Shown: one piece after another, positions 21,124 to 29,653 of the stretch
Layout of the letters: each line of letters starts with the position of its first letter
Numbering within the stretch: the first letter of the stretch is position 1
Assembly: GCF_900240335.1 (NCBI RefSeq)
Contig: NZ_LT964979.1
Location: forward strand, 2,108,001-2,172,000
Reading direction: 5' to 3'
DNA length: 64,000 nucleotides
Source: Flavimobilis massiliensis
GTDB taxonomy: Bacteria; Actinomycetota; Actinomycetes; Actinomycetales; Cellulomonadaceae
Made by a program: the position numbers and the translations under genes
The notes under the pieces: generated by a model
The model's input: only the letters and a program-made list of their open reading frames with translations
Told to the model about the DNA's origin: nothing
Databases searched by the model: none

Positions 21124-21165
21124 AGCTATCGGTGCCAGCACCGTCAGGCTCCGCACGGTGCGCTC

Positions 21166-21206
21166 GATAGCGGATCGTCACAGGTAGGTCGTACGGATCG
21201 GCTATC
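21166..21206. repeat. 41-nt palindromic element, copy 2
   Basis: Left arm begins GATAGCGGATCGT at 21166. The right arm ACGGATCGGCTATC is at 21193-21206. The arms are imperfect (a G for C in the left arm and one base difference near the loop), but the overall 41-nt length is kept. Confidence 0.8.
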
Positions 21207-21237
21207 CGGGAAGGCTCGGGGCTTACCGGGACCGACG

Positions 21238-21278
21238 GATAGCGGATCCGGACATGCGAGGTGGCCGGATCGGCTATC
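21238..21278. repeat. 41-nt palindromic element, copy 3
   Basis: Left arm GATAGCGGATCCGG (21238-21251), 13-nt loop, right arm CCGGATCGGCTATC (21265-21278). The arms pair apart from one G/G position. The three copies at this locus are spaced 31-42 bases apart between the dnaB-NUDIX operon and the LysR gene. Confidence 0.85.
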
Positions 21279-21313
21279 GGAACACAGAGGGCTGGCGGGG
21301 AGGGGGCAGGCGG

Positions 21314-22174
21314 TCAGGGGGTCGCGTAGAGCTCCGTCACCGTGTGGACGAGCTCGTCGAGGCCCGCGGGACGTGCGTCGCGCAGCCACACGAGGCGCAC
21401 CGCGATGCGCGGGCCGTCCTTGATCGGGCGGTACGTGACGCCCGGGCGCGGATGGTGGTCGGCCGTCGCCTGCGCCGTCGTCCCGACGCCGCGACCCGCC
21501 GCGATCGCGTCGAGCCACGAGTCGACATCCGTCGACTCGACGAACGTCGGGAGCGTCGCCGCGCCCTGCCACAGGTCCGGGCCCGTCGTGCCCGTGCGCG
21601 GATCGATGACGACGGTCCGCCCCGCGATCCCCGCCATCGTCACCTGACGACGACGCGCCCACAGGACGTCGTCCGACGCGAACGCCACGAGCCGACGCTC
21701 GAGCCCGACGACGAACGAGCCGTACCGACGGTCGTCGACCGGACGACGCACGATCGCGACATCGCAGCGACCCTCCGCGAGACCCGACGTCGGCGAGTTG
21801 AACCGCACGAGCTCGAGCCCCACCTCCGGGTGCTCGCGCGCCCAGCGTCGCTGAAGCGGCGCCGTGTGCCGACCGAGCGCCGACCACGCGTAACCGAGAC
21901 GCACGAGACCGTGCCGCGACCGCACGACCTCGCTGAACCGACTCGCCTCCGCGAGCACCCGACGCGCGTGCGGCAGCAGCTGGAGGCCGAACGCCGTGGG
22001 CTCGCAGCCGCGCGGCACGCGGCGCAGGAGATGGTCGCCGAGCGCTCGCTCGAGCGCCGCGACCGTGCGCGACACCGACGCCTGCGAGACGTGCAGCAGC
22101 AGGGCCGCGTCCGTGAACGATCCGGTGTCGACCGCGGCGACGAACACCTCGAGCTCCCGCACCGTCCAGTCCAT
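21314..22174 (-). CDS. LysR family transcriptional regulator
   Basis: This 286-residue LysR regulator has an N-terminal winged HTH (VRELEVFVAAVDTGSFTDAALLLHVSQASVSRTVAALERALG) and a periplasmic-binding-like effector domain from about residue 90. The effector domain includes the LVRLGYAWSALGRH start and GLAEGRCDVAIVRRP. LysR proteins usually sit divergent from the gene they control. Here the 69-base space on the other side leads to a truncated gene at 22244. That space has TGCAT direct repeats on both sides of GGCTATGGCAGG, which may be part of a LysR site. The ligand and target are unknown because the divergent gene is lost at an assembly join. Confidence 0.9.
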   Translation of the reverse strand: MDWTVRELEVFVAAVDTGSFTDAALLLHVSQASVSRTVAALERALGDHLLRRVPRGCEPTAFGLQLLPHARRVLAEASRFSEVVRSRHGLVRLGYAWSALGRHTAPLQRRWAREHPEVGLELVRFNSPTSGLAEGRCDVAIVRRPVDDRRYGSFVVGLERRLVAFASDDVLWARRRQVTMAGIAGRTVVIDPRTGTTGPDLWQGAATLPTFVESTDVDSWLDAIAAGRGVGTTAQATADHHPRPGVTYRPIKDGPRIAVRLVWLRDARPAGLDELVHTVTELYATP

Positions 22175-22243
22175 GCATCAAGGCTATGGCAGGTATGCAT
22201 CCTGCACTAGGAGATGGGACGCGACGCGCCTACCGTCGGCGGC

Positions 22244-22360
22244 ATGAGCCTCCTCGCGGCGCGCACCACCCCGCCCGCACCCAGCCCGACGATCCCGGCA
22301 CACCCCGCTGGCACGGGCCGGCCCACCCCCAAGAATCCGGGCAGATGGTTACCGGGAGCA
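22244..22360 (+). CDS. Truncated N terminus of gene divergent from LysR
   Basis: An open frame of 39 codons starts at an ATG 69 bases from the LysR start and runs without a stop into the N at 22361. The protein begins MSLLAARTTPPAPSPTIPAH and ends KNPGRWLPGA. The proline-rich cytoplasmic tail followed by a positively charged Arg-Trp-Leu-Pro entry suggests the start of a membrane transporter. A putative sulfate exporter of the YeiH/UPF0324 type is one possibility, because such genes often pair with LysR genes. That is a guess. The regulatory target of the LysR gene is probably this one. Confidence 0.45.
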
Positions 22361-22361
22361 N
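22361..22361. other. Assembly join (N)
   Basis: A single N interrupts the gene divergent from LysR. On the right the CorA stop lies only 22 bases away, so most of one gene at least is missing. Confidence 0.7.
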
Positions 22362-22382
22362 GGACGGTGGGACGGGGGAGGC

Positions 22383-23471
22383 CTACATCCAGCGGTTGCG
22401 GCGGAAGAGGATCCACAGACCCACGCCCAGCGCCAGCATGAGGCCCAGCGCCATCGGGTACCCGAACGACCAGTGGAGCTCCGGCATGTCGTCGAAGTTC
22501 ATGCCGTAGATCGCGCCGACGAGCGTCGGCGCGAAGAGGATCGCTGCCCACCCCGAGATCTTCTTCATGTTCTCGTTCTGCCGCTGGTTGACGAGCGTCG
22601 CGTTGACGTTGAGGATCTGCGCGAGCGCGTCCCGCAGCTCCGCGACCGCGCTCGTCACCCGCGTGAGGTGGTCCGCGACGTCCTGGAGGTACGCGCGCAG
22701 CTCGAGATGGATCTTGTGCTCGTCGAACCCCGCACGCAACGCCTCGACGACAGCGACGAGCGGCACCGCCGCGTGCTGAAGGTCGATGATTTCGCGCGAC
22801 AGCCGGTAGATGCGCTCCGCCGCCGCCTCGTCACCGTCGAACACCTGCCGCTCGATCTCCTCGCGGTCCACCTCGAGGTCCGCGACGACGTGCGCGTACC
22901 CGTCGACTGCGACGTCAAGGAACGAGTGGACGACGGCCTCCGGGCCGAGCCGCAGCACCGCCGGGTCACGCGCGATCCGGTGGACGTCGCCCACCGTCTC
23001 GCCGCTGCGCGCCTGGCACACGATGACGACGACGTTCCCGCGCACGAGCAGGTGGAACTCCGTCACCTGCACGTCCTCCGTCGGATCGTCGTACGACGCG
23101 AGCCGCGCGACGACGAAGAGCACGTCGCCGTACCGCTCGAGCTTGGGCCGCTGCCCTGCCTTGAGGAGGTCCTCGACGAGGAGCGGGTGCAGGTCCCACC
23201 GGCTGCCGAGGTGCGCGACCTGCTCGACCGTGGGGACGTCGTAGCCGAGGATGACGAGCCCGTCCGGCTCGGCCTCCGCGAACGCGAGCGCGGCGTCCGC
23301 GGCGTCGTCGGATGCGTCGGCGCCGACGGTCTGCGACTCGAGGACCTCACCGTCCCGCAGCCGCGTCACCCGCAGGGTCGCCGGCACCGCGACGTCGTCA
23401 GCCCGTTCGCGCCGAGCGACGAGATCGAGGAGGCGACGCGGGCGATCGCGGCGGGCGGGGCTCGAGGACAT
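22383..23471 (-). CDS. corA: CorA family magnesium/divalent cation channel
   Basis: This 362-residue CorA channel is a pentameric inner-membrane pore for Mg2+ and sometimes Co2+ or Ni2+. It has a large N-terminal cytoplasmic alpha/beta domain, a long helical stalk (about 190-290) and two C-terminal membrane helices. The first membrane helix ends with the family signature YGMNF (GWAAILFAPTLVGAIYGMNF). The second is MALGLMLALGVGLWILF with a basic end (RRNRW). The start is the ATG at 23471 because an AGGAG site lies five bases before it. An in-frame GTG two codons earlier has no such site. It is divergent from the regulator at 23651. Confidence 0.92.
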   Translation of the reverse strand: MSSSPARRDRPRRLLDLVARRERADDVAVPATLRVTRLRDGEVLESQTVGADASDDAADAALAFAEAEPDGLVILGYDVPTVEQVAHLGSRWDLHPLLVEDLLKAGQRPKLERYGDVLFVVARLASYDDPTEDVQVTEFHLLVRGNVVVIVCQARSGETVGDVHRIARDPAVLRLGPEAVVHSFLDVAVDGYAHVVADLEVDREEIERQVFDGDEAAAERIYRLSREIIDLQHAAVPLVAVVEALRAGFDEHKIHLELRAYLQDVADHLTRVTSAVAELRDALAQILNVNATLVNQRQNENMKKISGWAAILFAPTLVGAIYGMNFDDMPELHWSFGYPMALGLMLALGVGLWILFRRNRWM

Positions 23472-23650
23472 GCACACTCCTAGGACGACGACGCTCCGAG
23501 CGTAACGACGCGCGGCGCCGCCGGCGCACGCGCCCCGTCCGGGGAGATGAGCCGGCGCCGGAGCGTGCGGTGGTGCGACGAGCCCGGAAGGAGGAAGCGG
23601 GTGGGACCTTGGTCCCGGGGGGATTTCTCACGGCGGGGTACAAACGGGTT

Positions 23651-24295
23651 ATGACGACGAGCAGATCGGCGGTGGCGCGGGCGCTCGCGGCCGAGAGCCG
23701 CGTCGAGCTGCTCCACCTCCTCCAGGCCGACGGCCCCCTGCACATCGACGCCCTCGTCGCGCGGACCGGCCTCCACGCCAACACGGTCCGCGAGCACCTT
23801 GCCGTGCTCGTCGACGTCGGCCTCGTCCGGCGCGCTCCCGAGGTGCGCACTGTCCGTGGCCGCCCCCGCATGATCTACCGCGTGACGACCGCCGACGACC
23901 TCGCCGCCGACCCCGAGGCGCAGCAGCGTCTCGAGGCCGACATCGCGCAGGCACGTCGGGCCGCCGCACTCCTCGCCGACGCCTCGCAGGCCGACAGCGC
24001 GACCGGGCAGACTCCCGCGCCGGTCGAGTCGGAACGGGACGTCCTCGCGCTCGAGGCCCACCTCGACCGCATCGGCTTCGACCCGGTCTACGCGCCGGGC
24101 GACCTCACGTTCCACCTCTTCCGCTGCCCGTTCCTCGAGCTTGCCCGCGCCCGGCAGGACGTCGTGTGCCGCCTTCACACCGAGCTGGCGCAGTCCGTGC
24201 TCGAGCAGGCCGAGGGCGACCACGACGTCAAACGGCTCGAGCCGTTCGTCGGCGAGGAGCACTGCACGCTGAGCCTGCGCCGCCGCATCGCCTGA
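23651..24295 (+). CDS. HTH regulator with C-terminal Cys/His cluster, next to nar genes
   Basis: This 214-residue regulator has an N-terminal winged helix of the ArsR/DeoR-like type (RVELLHLLQADGPLHIDALVARTGLHANTVREHLAVLVDVGLV). The C-terminal domain has conserved-looking ligands C159, C173, H176 and C205 in FRCPFLEL, VVCRLHTEL and EEHCTL. This arrangement is seen in actinobacterial relatives of SufR-like regulators and could hold an iron-sulfur cluster or a metal. Sensing of oxygen, NO or redox state would fit its place just before narK and narGHJI, in the same direction. No NarXL two-component pair is nearby, so it is the best candidate for control of the nitrate genes (inference). Confidence 0.75.
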   Translation: MTTSRSAVARALAAESRVELLHLLQADGPLHIDALVARTGLHANTVREHLAVLVDVGLVRRAPEVRTVRGRPRMIYRVTTADDLAADPEAQQRLEADIAQARRAAALLADASQADSATGQTPAPVESERDVLALEAHLDRIGFDPVYAPGDLTFHLFRCPFLELARARQDVVCRLHTELAQSVLEQAEGDHDVKRLEPFVGEEHCTLSLRRRIA

Positions 24296-24469
24296 CCGCG
24301 TCCAGCCGCACCAGGCGGGACGAGTTTCGCGTCAGGGGTGGCTCGGCCCGGGCCGTGCCGCTACGGTCGATTAAGCACGGCGTCGACGACGACATGCGCA
24401 CACCCTTCCCGGGCATGCTCGCCTCGACGGCACCACCCGCCGTACTCGGACCGCACCCTGGGAGTGCAG
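24296..24469 (+). promoter_or_regulatory. narK upstream region
   Basis: 174 bases between the regulator and narK. A GGAG site sits 6 bases before the narK ATG. The least GC-rich stretch is GGTCGATTAAGC near 24366, which may belong to a promoter. I see no convincing FNR/Crp-type palindrome. Confidence 0.3.
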
Positions 24470-25783
24470 ATGGCGACGACAGCAGGACCCGACCTCGCCC
24501 GCGACCTGTCCAACTGGAACCCTGAGGACGAGCGCACCTGGGACAAGGGGCTCGCGTGGCGGACCCTGTGGGTGACGACGTACAACCTCACCCTCGCGTT
24601 TATGGTGTGGTACCTCGTCTCGGCGATCGCACCGCGCCTCAACAGCGTCGGTTTCGACCTCGACCCCGGCCAGCTCTACTGGCTCGCCGCGATCCCCGGC
24701 CTCGCCGGCGGCGCCATGCGGCTCATCTTCATGTTCCTGCCACCGATCGTCGGGACGCGCACCCTCGTGGGCGGCGCGACCACGCTCCTCCTGCTCCCCG
24801 TGCTCGGGTGGACGTTCGCGGTCCGTGACTCCTCGACGACGTACGAGACGCTCCTCGTCCTCTCGTTCATGACGGGCATCGGCGGCGGCGCGTTCGCCGG
24901 GTTCATGCCGTCGACGAGCTACTTCTTCCCCAAGAAGATGTCCGGCACCGCGCTCGGCCTCCAGGCCGGCATCGGGAACTTCGGCGTGAGCCTCGTCCAG
25001 CTGCTCGCACCGTGGGTCGTCGGCTTCGGCCTCTTCGGCACCGCCGTCCTCACGCCGCAGTCGACGACAGACGGCGGTGACTTGTGGCTCCACAACGTCG
25101 CGCTTGTCGTCGTGCCATGGATCGTCCTCGGTATCGTGCTCGCGGCCGTCGTGCTCAAGCGCGTGCCGATCCGCGCGAGCTTCCGCGACCAGCTCGACAT
25201 CTTCGGCGTCAAGCAGACGTGGGTGATGACCGCGATCTACCTCATGACGTTCGGCGCGTTCTCCGGCTTCGCCGCGCAGCTCGGCCTCATCACGCTCGCC
25301 GAGTTCGGCAGCTTCGAGAACGCCCCCGACCCGCTGAAGTTCGCGTTCATCGGCCCGCTGCTCGGCTCGGCGACGCGCGCCGCCTGGGGGCCGCTGTGCG
25401 ACCGGTTCGGCGGCGCGATCTGGACGTTCGTCGCGGGCATCGGCATGACGATCTCGACGGTGTTCACGGTCTTCTTCCTCAGCCCCACCGACGTCTCGCA
25501 GTTCACGTGGTTCCTCACGGGCATGCTCGCGATCTTCACGTTCGCGGGCATCGGCAACGCGGGCACGTTCAAGCAGATGCCGATGATCTTCGACAAGCGT
25601 CGCGCAGGTGGCGTCATCGGCTTCACGTCCGCGATCGCGGCGTTCGGGCCGTTCGTCGTCGGCATGGGCCTGTCCTTCGTCTCGCCGCGCTCGTTCTTCA
25701 TCGGCGCCGCCGTCTTCTTCGCCTTCTGCACGTGGCTCACGTGGACGAACTACGTGCGCCCCTGCGCACCCCACCCGAGCTGA
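24470..25783 (+). CDS. narK: Nitrate/nitrite transporter NarK
   Basis: This 437-residue major facilitator of the nitrate/nitrite porter family has about twelve membrane helices. The family signature after helix five appears as GFMPSTSYFFPKKMSGTALGLQAGIGNFG. The second signature is the GNAGTFKQMPMIFDKRRAGGVIGFTSAIAAFG segment. The Arg residue of the substrate site is present in GGAMRLIFMF. NarK brings nitrate into the cytoplasm for NarG and removes nitrite. The start is the ATG at 24470 behind GGGAG; upstream in-frame residues are not family-like. It leads the nar operon and is separated from narG by 90 bases with a strong hairpin. Confidence 0.93.
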   Translation: MATTAGPDLARDLSNWNPEDERTWDKGLAWRTLWVTTYNLTLAFMVWYLVSAIAPRLNSVGFDLDPGQLYWLAAIPGLAGGAMRLIFMFLPPIVGTRTLVGGATTLLLLPVLGWTFAVRDSSTTYETLLVLSFMTGIGGGAFAGFMPSTSYFFPKKMSGTALGLQAGIGNFGVSLVQLLAPWVVGFGLFGTAVLTPQSTTDGGDLWLHNVALVVVPWIVLGIVLAAVVLKRVPIRASFRDQLDIFGVKQTWVMTAIYLMTFGAFSGFAAQLGLITLAEFGSFENAPDPLKFAFIGPLLGSATRAAWGPLCDRFGGAIWTFVAGIGMTISTVFTVFFLSPTDVSQFTWFLTGMLAIFTFAGIGNAGTFKQMPMIFDKRRAGGVIGFTSAIAAFGPFVVGMGLSFVSPRSFFIGAAVFFAFCTWLTWTNYVRPCAPHPS

Positions 25784-25787
25784 CCTC

Positions 25788-25820
25788 TCGGGCGTCGTCC
25801 CCGCCGGGGACGACGCCCGA
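25788..25820. terminator. Hairpin between narK and narG
   Basis: Perfect 15-bp arms (25788-25802, 25806-25820) with a 3-nt GCC loop, 5 bases after the narK stop. It may end part of the narK message or protect its 3' end, so that narK and narGHJI are expressed at different levels. Confidence 0.7.
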
Positions 25821-25873
25821 CCTGCACGACGTCCACCCGACCCGGCGCCACCGCCGAGAGAACGAGGATGAGC

Positions 25874-28800
25874 ATGACCGACGCAGCGACCCGCACCCCG
25901 GGCCTCGACAACAGCCTCGTCGACGCGCTCGTGCGCGTCGGCTCGAAGCTGCATAAGGGCAAGGTCTCCGAGGACCTGCGCTCCGTCTTCGTCGAGGGAG
26001 GTCGGACGGGCGACGCGTTCTACCGGGACCGCTGGTCGCACGACAAGATCGTCCGCTCGACGCACGGCGTCAACTGCACGGGCTCGTGCTCGTGGAAGGT
26101 CTACGTGAAGAACGGCATCATCACGTGGGAGACGCAGCAGACGGACTACCCGTCGGTCGGCCCGGGGTCGCCCGAGTACGAGCCGCGTGGCTGCCCGCGC
26201 GGAGCCGCGTTCTCCTGGTACACGTACTCGCCGACGCGCATCCGCTACCCGTACGTGCGCGGGACGCTGCTCCACGCGTACCGGGCGGCGAAGGCCCGCA
26301 CCGGTGACCCGGTGCTCGCGTGGGCGGAGGTGACGGGCGACCCGGAGACGGCGCGTTCGTACAAGGCGGCGCGCGGCAAGGGCGGGCTCGTCCGCGCGAC
26401 GTGGGAGGAGGCTGCGGAGATCGTCGCGGCCGCGCACGTCCACACGGCCAAGGAGTTCGGACCGGACCGCATCGCGGGCTTCAGCCCCATCCCTGCGATG
26501 TCGATGGTGTCGCACGGCGCGGGGGCGCGCTTCGTGCACCTGCTCGGCGGCACGATGCTCTCGTTCTACGACTGGTACGCGGACCTGCCCGTCGCCTCGC
26601 CGCAGGTGTTCGGCGACCAGACGGACGTCCCGGAGTCCGCGGACTGGTGGAACGCGTCCTACCTCATGATGTGGGGCTCGAACGTCCCCGTGACCCGCAC
26701 CCCGGACGCGCACTTCATGACGGAGGCCCGCTACCGCGGGCAGAAGGTCGTCACGGTCTCCCCGGACTACGCGGACAACACGAAGTTCGCCGACGACTGG
26801 ATGGCGCCGCACCCGGGCACGGACGGCGCCCTCGCGATGGCGATGGGCCACGTCATCCTCACCGAGTTCCACGTCGCGCGCCGCACCGAGCGGTTCATCG
26901 ACTACATGCAGCGGTTCACCGACGCGCCCAACCTCGTGCGGCTGCGCCGTCGCGGCGACGCGTGGGTGCCCGGCAAGTTCCTCACGGCCGCGGACCTCCC
27001 GACGCCCGGGACCGACCGCGACGCCGCGTTCCAGACGGCCGTGCTCGACGCCGACGGCTCCGTGAAGATTCCCGGCGGCTCTCTCGGTCACCGCTTCGAC
27101 CCGGCGAAGGCTGGCACGTGGAACCTCGAGCTCGGCGACCTCGACCCGCGCCTGTCCGTCATGGACCTCGCTAGCTGGGACGGCCAGGCCGTCGAGCTCG
27201 ACCTGCCGCGCTTCGACGTCGCGCCGGGCGACCCCGAGAAGGACGGCGCCGTCCCCGGCACGACCGAGCAGGGCCGCCACACGGGCGGCGCCGGAGCCGT
27301 GCGGCGCGGCGTGCCCGTCGTCGCCGTCGGCGACGAGCTCGTCACGACGGTCTACGACCTCATGCTCGCCCAGTACGGCGTCGGCCGTGAGGGCCTTCCG
27401 GGCACGTGGCCGACGGGCTACGACGACCCGAGCACCCCCGGAACCCCGGCGTGGCAGGAGGAGATCACCTCCGTGCCCGCCGAGCTCGCCGCGCGCATCG
27501 GCCGGGAGTTCGCGCAGAACGCCGAGGACTCGGGCGGCCGCTCGATGATCCTCATGGGCGCGGGCACCAACCACTGGTTCCACTCCGACACGATCTACCG
27601 CACGTTCCTCGCGCTCACCGCGATGACCGGCTGCCAGGGCGTCAACGGTGGTGGCTGGGCGCACTACGTCGGCCAGGAGAAGGTCCGGCCGCTCACGGGC
27701 TACACGCAGTACGCGAACGCGCTCGACTGGCAGCGCCCGCCGCGCAACATGATCGGCACGGCGTTCTGGTACCTCGCGACCGACCAGTGGCGCTACGACG
27801 GCCTTCCCGCCGACGCGCTCGCCTCCCCGCTCGCCGAGGGCATGTTCTCCGACCGGACGACGGCCGACTGCCTCGTCGAGTCCGCGCAGCGCGGCTGGAT
27901 GCCGAGCTACCCGACGTTCTCCCGCAACCCGCTCGACCTCGTCGACGAGGCGCGCGCCGCGGGCAAGGAACCCGCGCAGCACGTCGTCGACTCCCTCGCC
28001 GACGGCTCCCTGCGCTTCGCGTGCGAGGACCCCGACGACCCCGCGAACTTCCCGCGGGTCCTCAACATCTGGCGCGCCAACATCCTCGGCTCGTCCGGCA
28101 AGGGCAACGAGTACTTCCTCAAGCACCTGCTCGGCACGGACTCCGCGGTCCTCGCCGACGAGGCCGGCCCCGACCGCCGCCCGACGACGATGACGTGGCG
28201 GGACGAGGCACCGCGCGGCAAGCTCGACCTCCTCGTGACGAGCGACTTCCGCATGACGTCGACGACTCTCTTCTCCGACGTCGTCCTGCCGGCCGCGACC
28301 TGGTACGAGAAGTACGACCTCTCGTCGACCGACATGCACCCGTTCATTCACTCGTTCAACCCGGCGATCAACCCGCCGTGGCAGACGCGCACGGACTTCG
28401 ACATCTACGCGACGCTCTCGAAGGAGGTCTCGCGGCTCGCCGTCGGGCACCTCGAGGCCCGCTCCGACCTCGTCGCCGTGCCCCTCGCGCACGACACGCC
28501 CGACGAGCTCGCGTACCCCCACGGCGTCGTGCCGCCGCCGGCGGAGCGCGTGCCGGGGCAGACGATGCCGAAGCTCGTCGTCGTCGAGCGCGACTACACG
28601 AAGATCGCCGAGAAGTGGTCGGCGCTCGGGCCGCTCACCGACCGCCTCGGCATGGTGACGAAGTCCGTCGCGTTCGACCCGACGCCCGAGGTCGCCGAGC
28701 TCGGCGTCCTCAACGGCCTCGTCGCCGGGAACGGCGTCGGCGCCGGACGGCCCCGCCTCGAGACCGCGCAGCAGGCGTGCGAGATGATCCTCGCGCTGTC

Positions 28801-29653
28801 CGGCACGACGAACGGCCGCCTCGCCGTCCAGGGCTTCAAGGACATCGAGAAGCGCACCGGCACGCGGATCGCGCACCTCGCCGAGGACAACGAGGGCCAG
28901 CGGATCACCTTCGCGCAGACGCAGTCGGCGCCCGTCGCGGTCCTCACGTCGCCCGAGTGGTCCGGCTCCGAGCACGGCGGCCGCCGCTACACGGCGTTCG
29001 CCATCAACGTCGAGCACGCACGGCCCTGGCACACCCTCACGGGACGCCAGCACTTCTACCTCGACCACGACTGGATGAGCGAGCTCGGCGAGTCCCTGCC
29101 CGTCTACCGGCCGCCGCTCGACATGCACCGGCTCTTCGGCGACGCGCGCGTCGGCTCGACCGACGCCTCGGGCGTGCGCGCCGCCGAGGGCCACGCCGAG
29201 GTCGCCGTCCGCTACCTCACGCCCCACTCGAAGTGGTCGATCCACTCCGAGTACCAGGACAACCTCTTCATGCTCGCCCTGTCCCGCGGCGGCCCCACGA
29301 TCTGGATGTCGCCGCAGGACGCGGCGAAGATCGGCGTCACCGACAACGACTGGATCGAGTCGTACAACCGCAACGGCGTCGTCGTCGCCCGCGCGATCGT
29401 CTCCCACCGCATGCCGGAGGGGACCGTGTACATGTACCACGCGAAGGACCGCACCGTGGACGTCCCGAGGTCGGAGACCTCGGGGCTGCGCGGCGGCATC
29501 CACAACTCGCTCACGCGCGTGCTGCTCAAGCCGAGCCACCTCGTCGGCGGGTACGCCCAGCTGTCGTTCGCGTTCAACTACCTCGGCCCGACGGGCAACC
29601 AGCGCGACGAGGTCACGACCATCCGCCGTCGGAGCCAGGAGGTGACGTACTGA
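25874..29653 (+). CDS. narG: Respiratory nitrate reductase alpha subunit
   Basis: This 1259-residue molybdenum enzyme reduces nitrate to nitrite at the inside of the membrane with electrons from NarH. It shows the N-terminal FS0 cluster motif HGVNCTGSC (H-x3-C-x3-C), typical of NarG. The TDYP and EPRGCPRGAAFSWYTYSPTR segments follow. It binds bis-MGD cofactor, and mobA and the moa/moe genes downstream supply this. No twin-arginine signal is seen, as expected for the cytoplasmic NarG type. Two starts are possible, ATG 25868 and ATG 25874; the second has better spacing from the GAGG site. The stop overlaps the narH ATG by one base (TGATG). Confidence 0.97.
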   Translation: MTDAATRTPGLDNSLVDALVRVGSKLHKGKVSEDLRSVFVEGGRTGDAFYRDRWSHDKIVRSTHGVNCTGSCSWKVYVKNGIITWETQQTDYPSVGPGSPEYEPRGCPRGAAFSWYTYSPTRIRYPYVRGTLLHAYRAAKARTGDPVLAWAEVTGDPETARSYKAARGKGGLVRATWEEAAEIVAAAHVHTAKEFGPDRIAGFSPIPAMSMVSHGAGARFVHLLGGTMLSFYDWYADLPVASPQVFGDQTDVPESADWWNASYLMMWGSNVPVTRTPDAHFMTEARYRGQKVVTVSPDYADNTKFADDWMAPHPGTDGALAMAMGHVILTEFHVARRTERFIDYMQRFTDAPNLVRLRRRGDAWVPGKFLTAADLPTPGTDRDAAFQTAVLDADGSVKIPGGSLGHRFDPAKAGTWNLELGDLDPRLSVMDLASWDGQAVELDLPRFDVAPGDPEKDGAVPGTTEQGRHTGGAGAVRRGVPVVAVGDELVTTVYDLMLAQYGVGREGLPGTWPTGYDDPSTPGTPAWQEEITSVPAELAARIGREFAQNAEDSGGRSMILMGAGTNHWFHSDTIYRTFLALTAMTGCQGVNGGGWAHYVGQEKVRPLTGYTQYANALDWQRPPRNMIGTAFWYLATDQWRYDGLPADALASPLAEGMFSDRTTADCLVESAQRGWMPSYPTFSRNPLDLVDEARAAGKEPAQHVVDSLADGSLRFACEDPDDPANFPRVLNIWRANILGSSGKGNEYFLKHLLGTDSAVLADEAGPDRRPTTMTWRDEAPRGKLDLLVTSDFRMTSTTLFSDVVLPAATWYEKYDLSSTDMHPFIHSFNPAINPPWQTRTDFDIYATLSKEVSRLAVGHLEARSDLVAVPLAHDTPDELAYPHGVVPPPAERVPGQTMPKLVVVERDYTKIAEKWSALGPLTDRLGMVTKSVAFDPTPEVAELGVLNGLVAGNGVGAGRPRLETAQQACEMILALSGTTNGRLAVQGFKDIEKRTGTRIAHLAEDNEGQRITFAQTQSAPVAVLTSPEWSGSEHGGRRYTAFAINVEHARPWHTLTGRQHFYLDHDWMSELGESLPVYRPPLDMHRLFGDARVGSTDASGVRAAEGHAEVAVRYLTPHSKWSIHSEYQDNLFMLALSRGGPTIWMSPQDAAKIGVTDNDWIESYNRNGVVVARAIVSHRMPEGTVYMYHAKDRTVDVPRSETSGLRGGIHNSLTRVLLKPSHLVGGYAQLSFAFNYLGPTGNQRDEVTTIRRRSQEVTY

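Noticed and set aside
21061..21300. CRISPR array suggested by three similar spaced repeats
   Set aside because: The units are palindromes with variable loops and unequal spacing, have no constant direct repeat of CRISPR form, and no cas gene is near. The same unit also occurs at distant places.
24371..29539. Very long minus-strand open frame opposite narK and narG
   Set aside because: The reading is rich in Arg, Val, Glu and Asp with no domain, as expected from the complement of strongly biased coding DNA. narG and narK motifs on the plus strand are certain.
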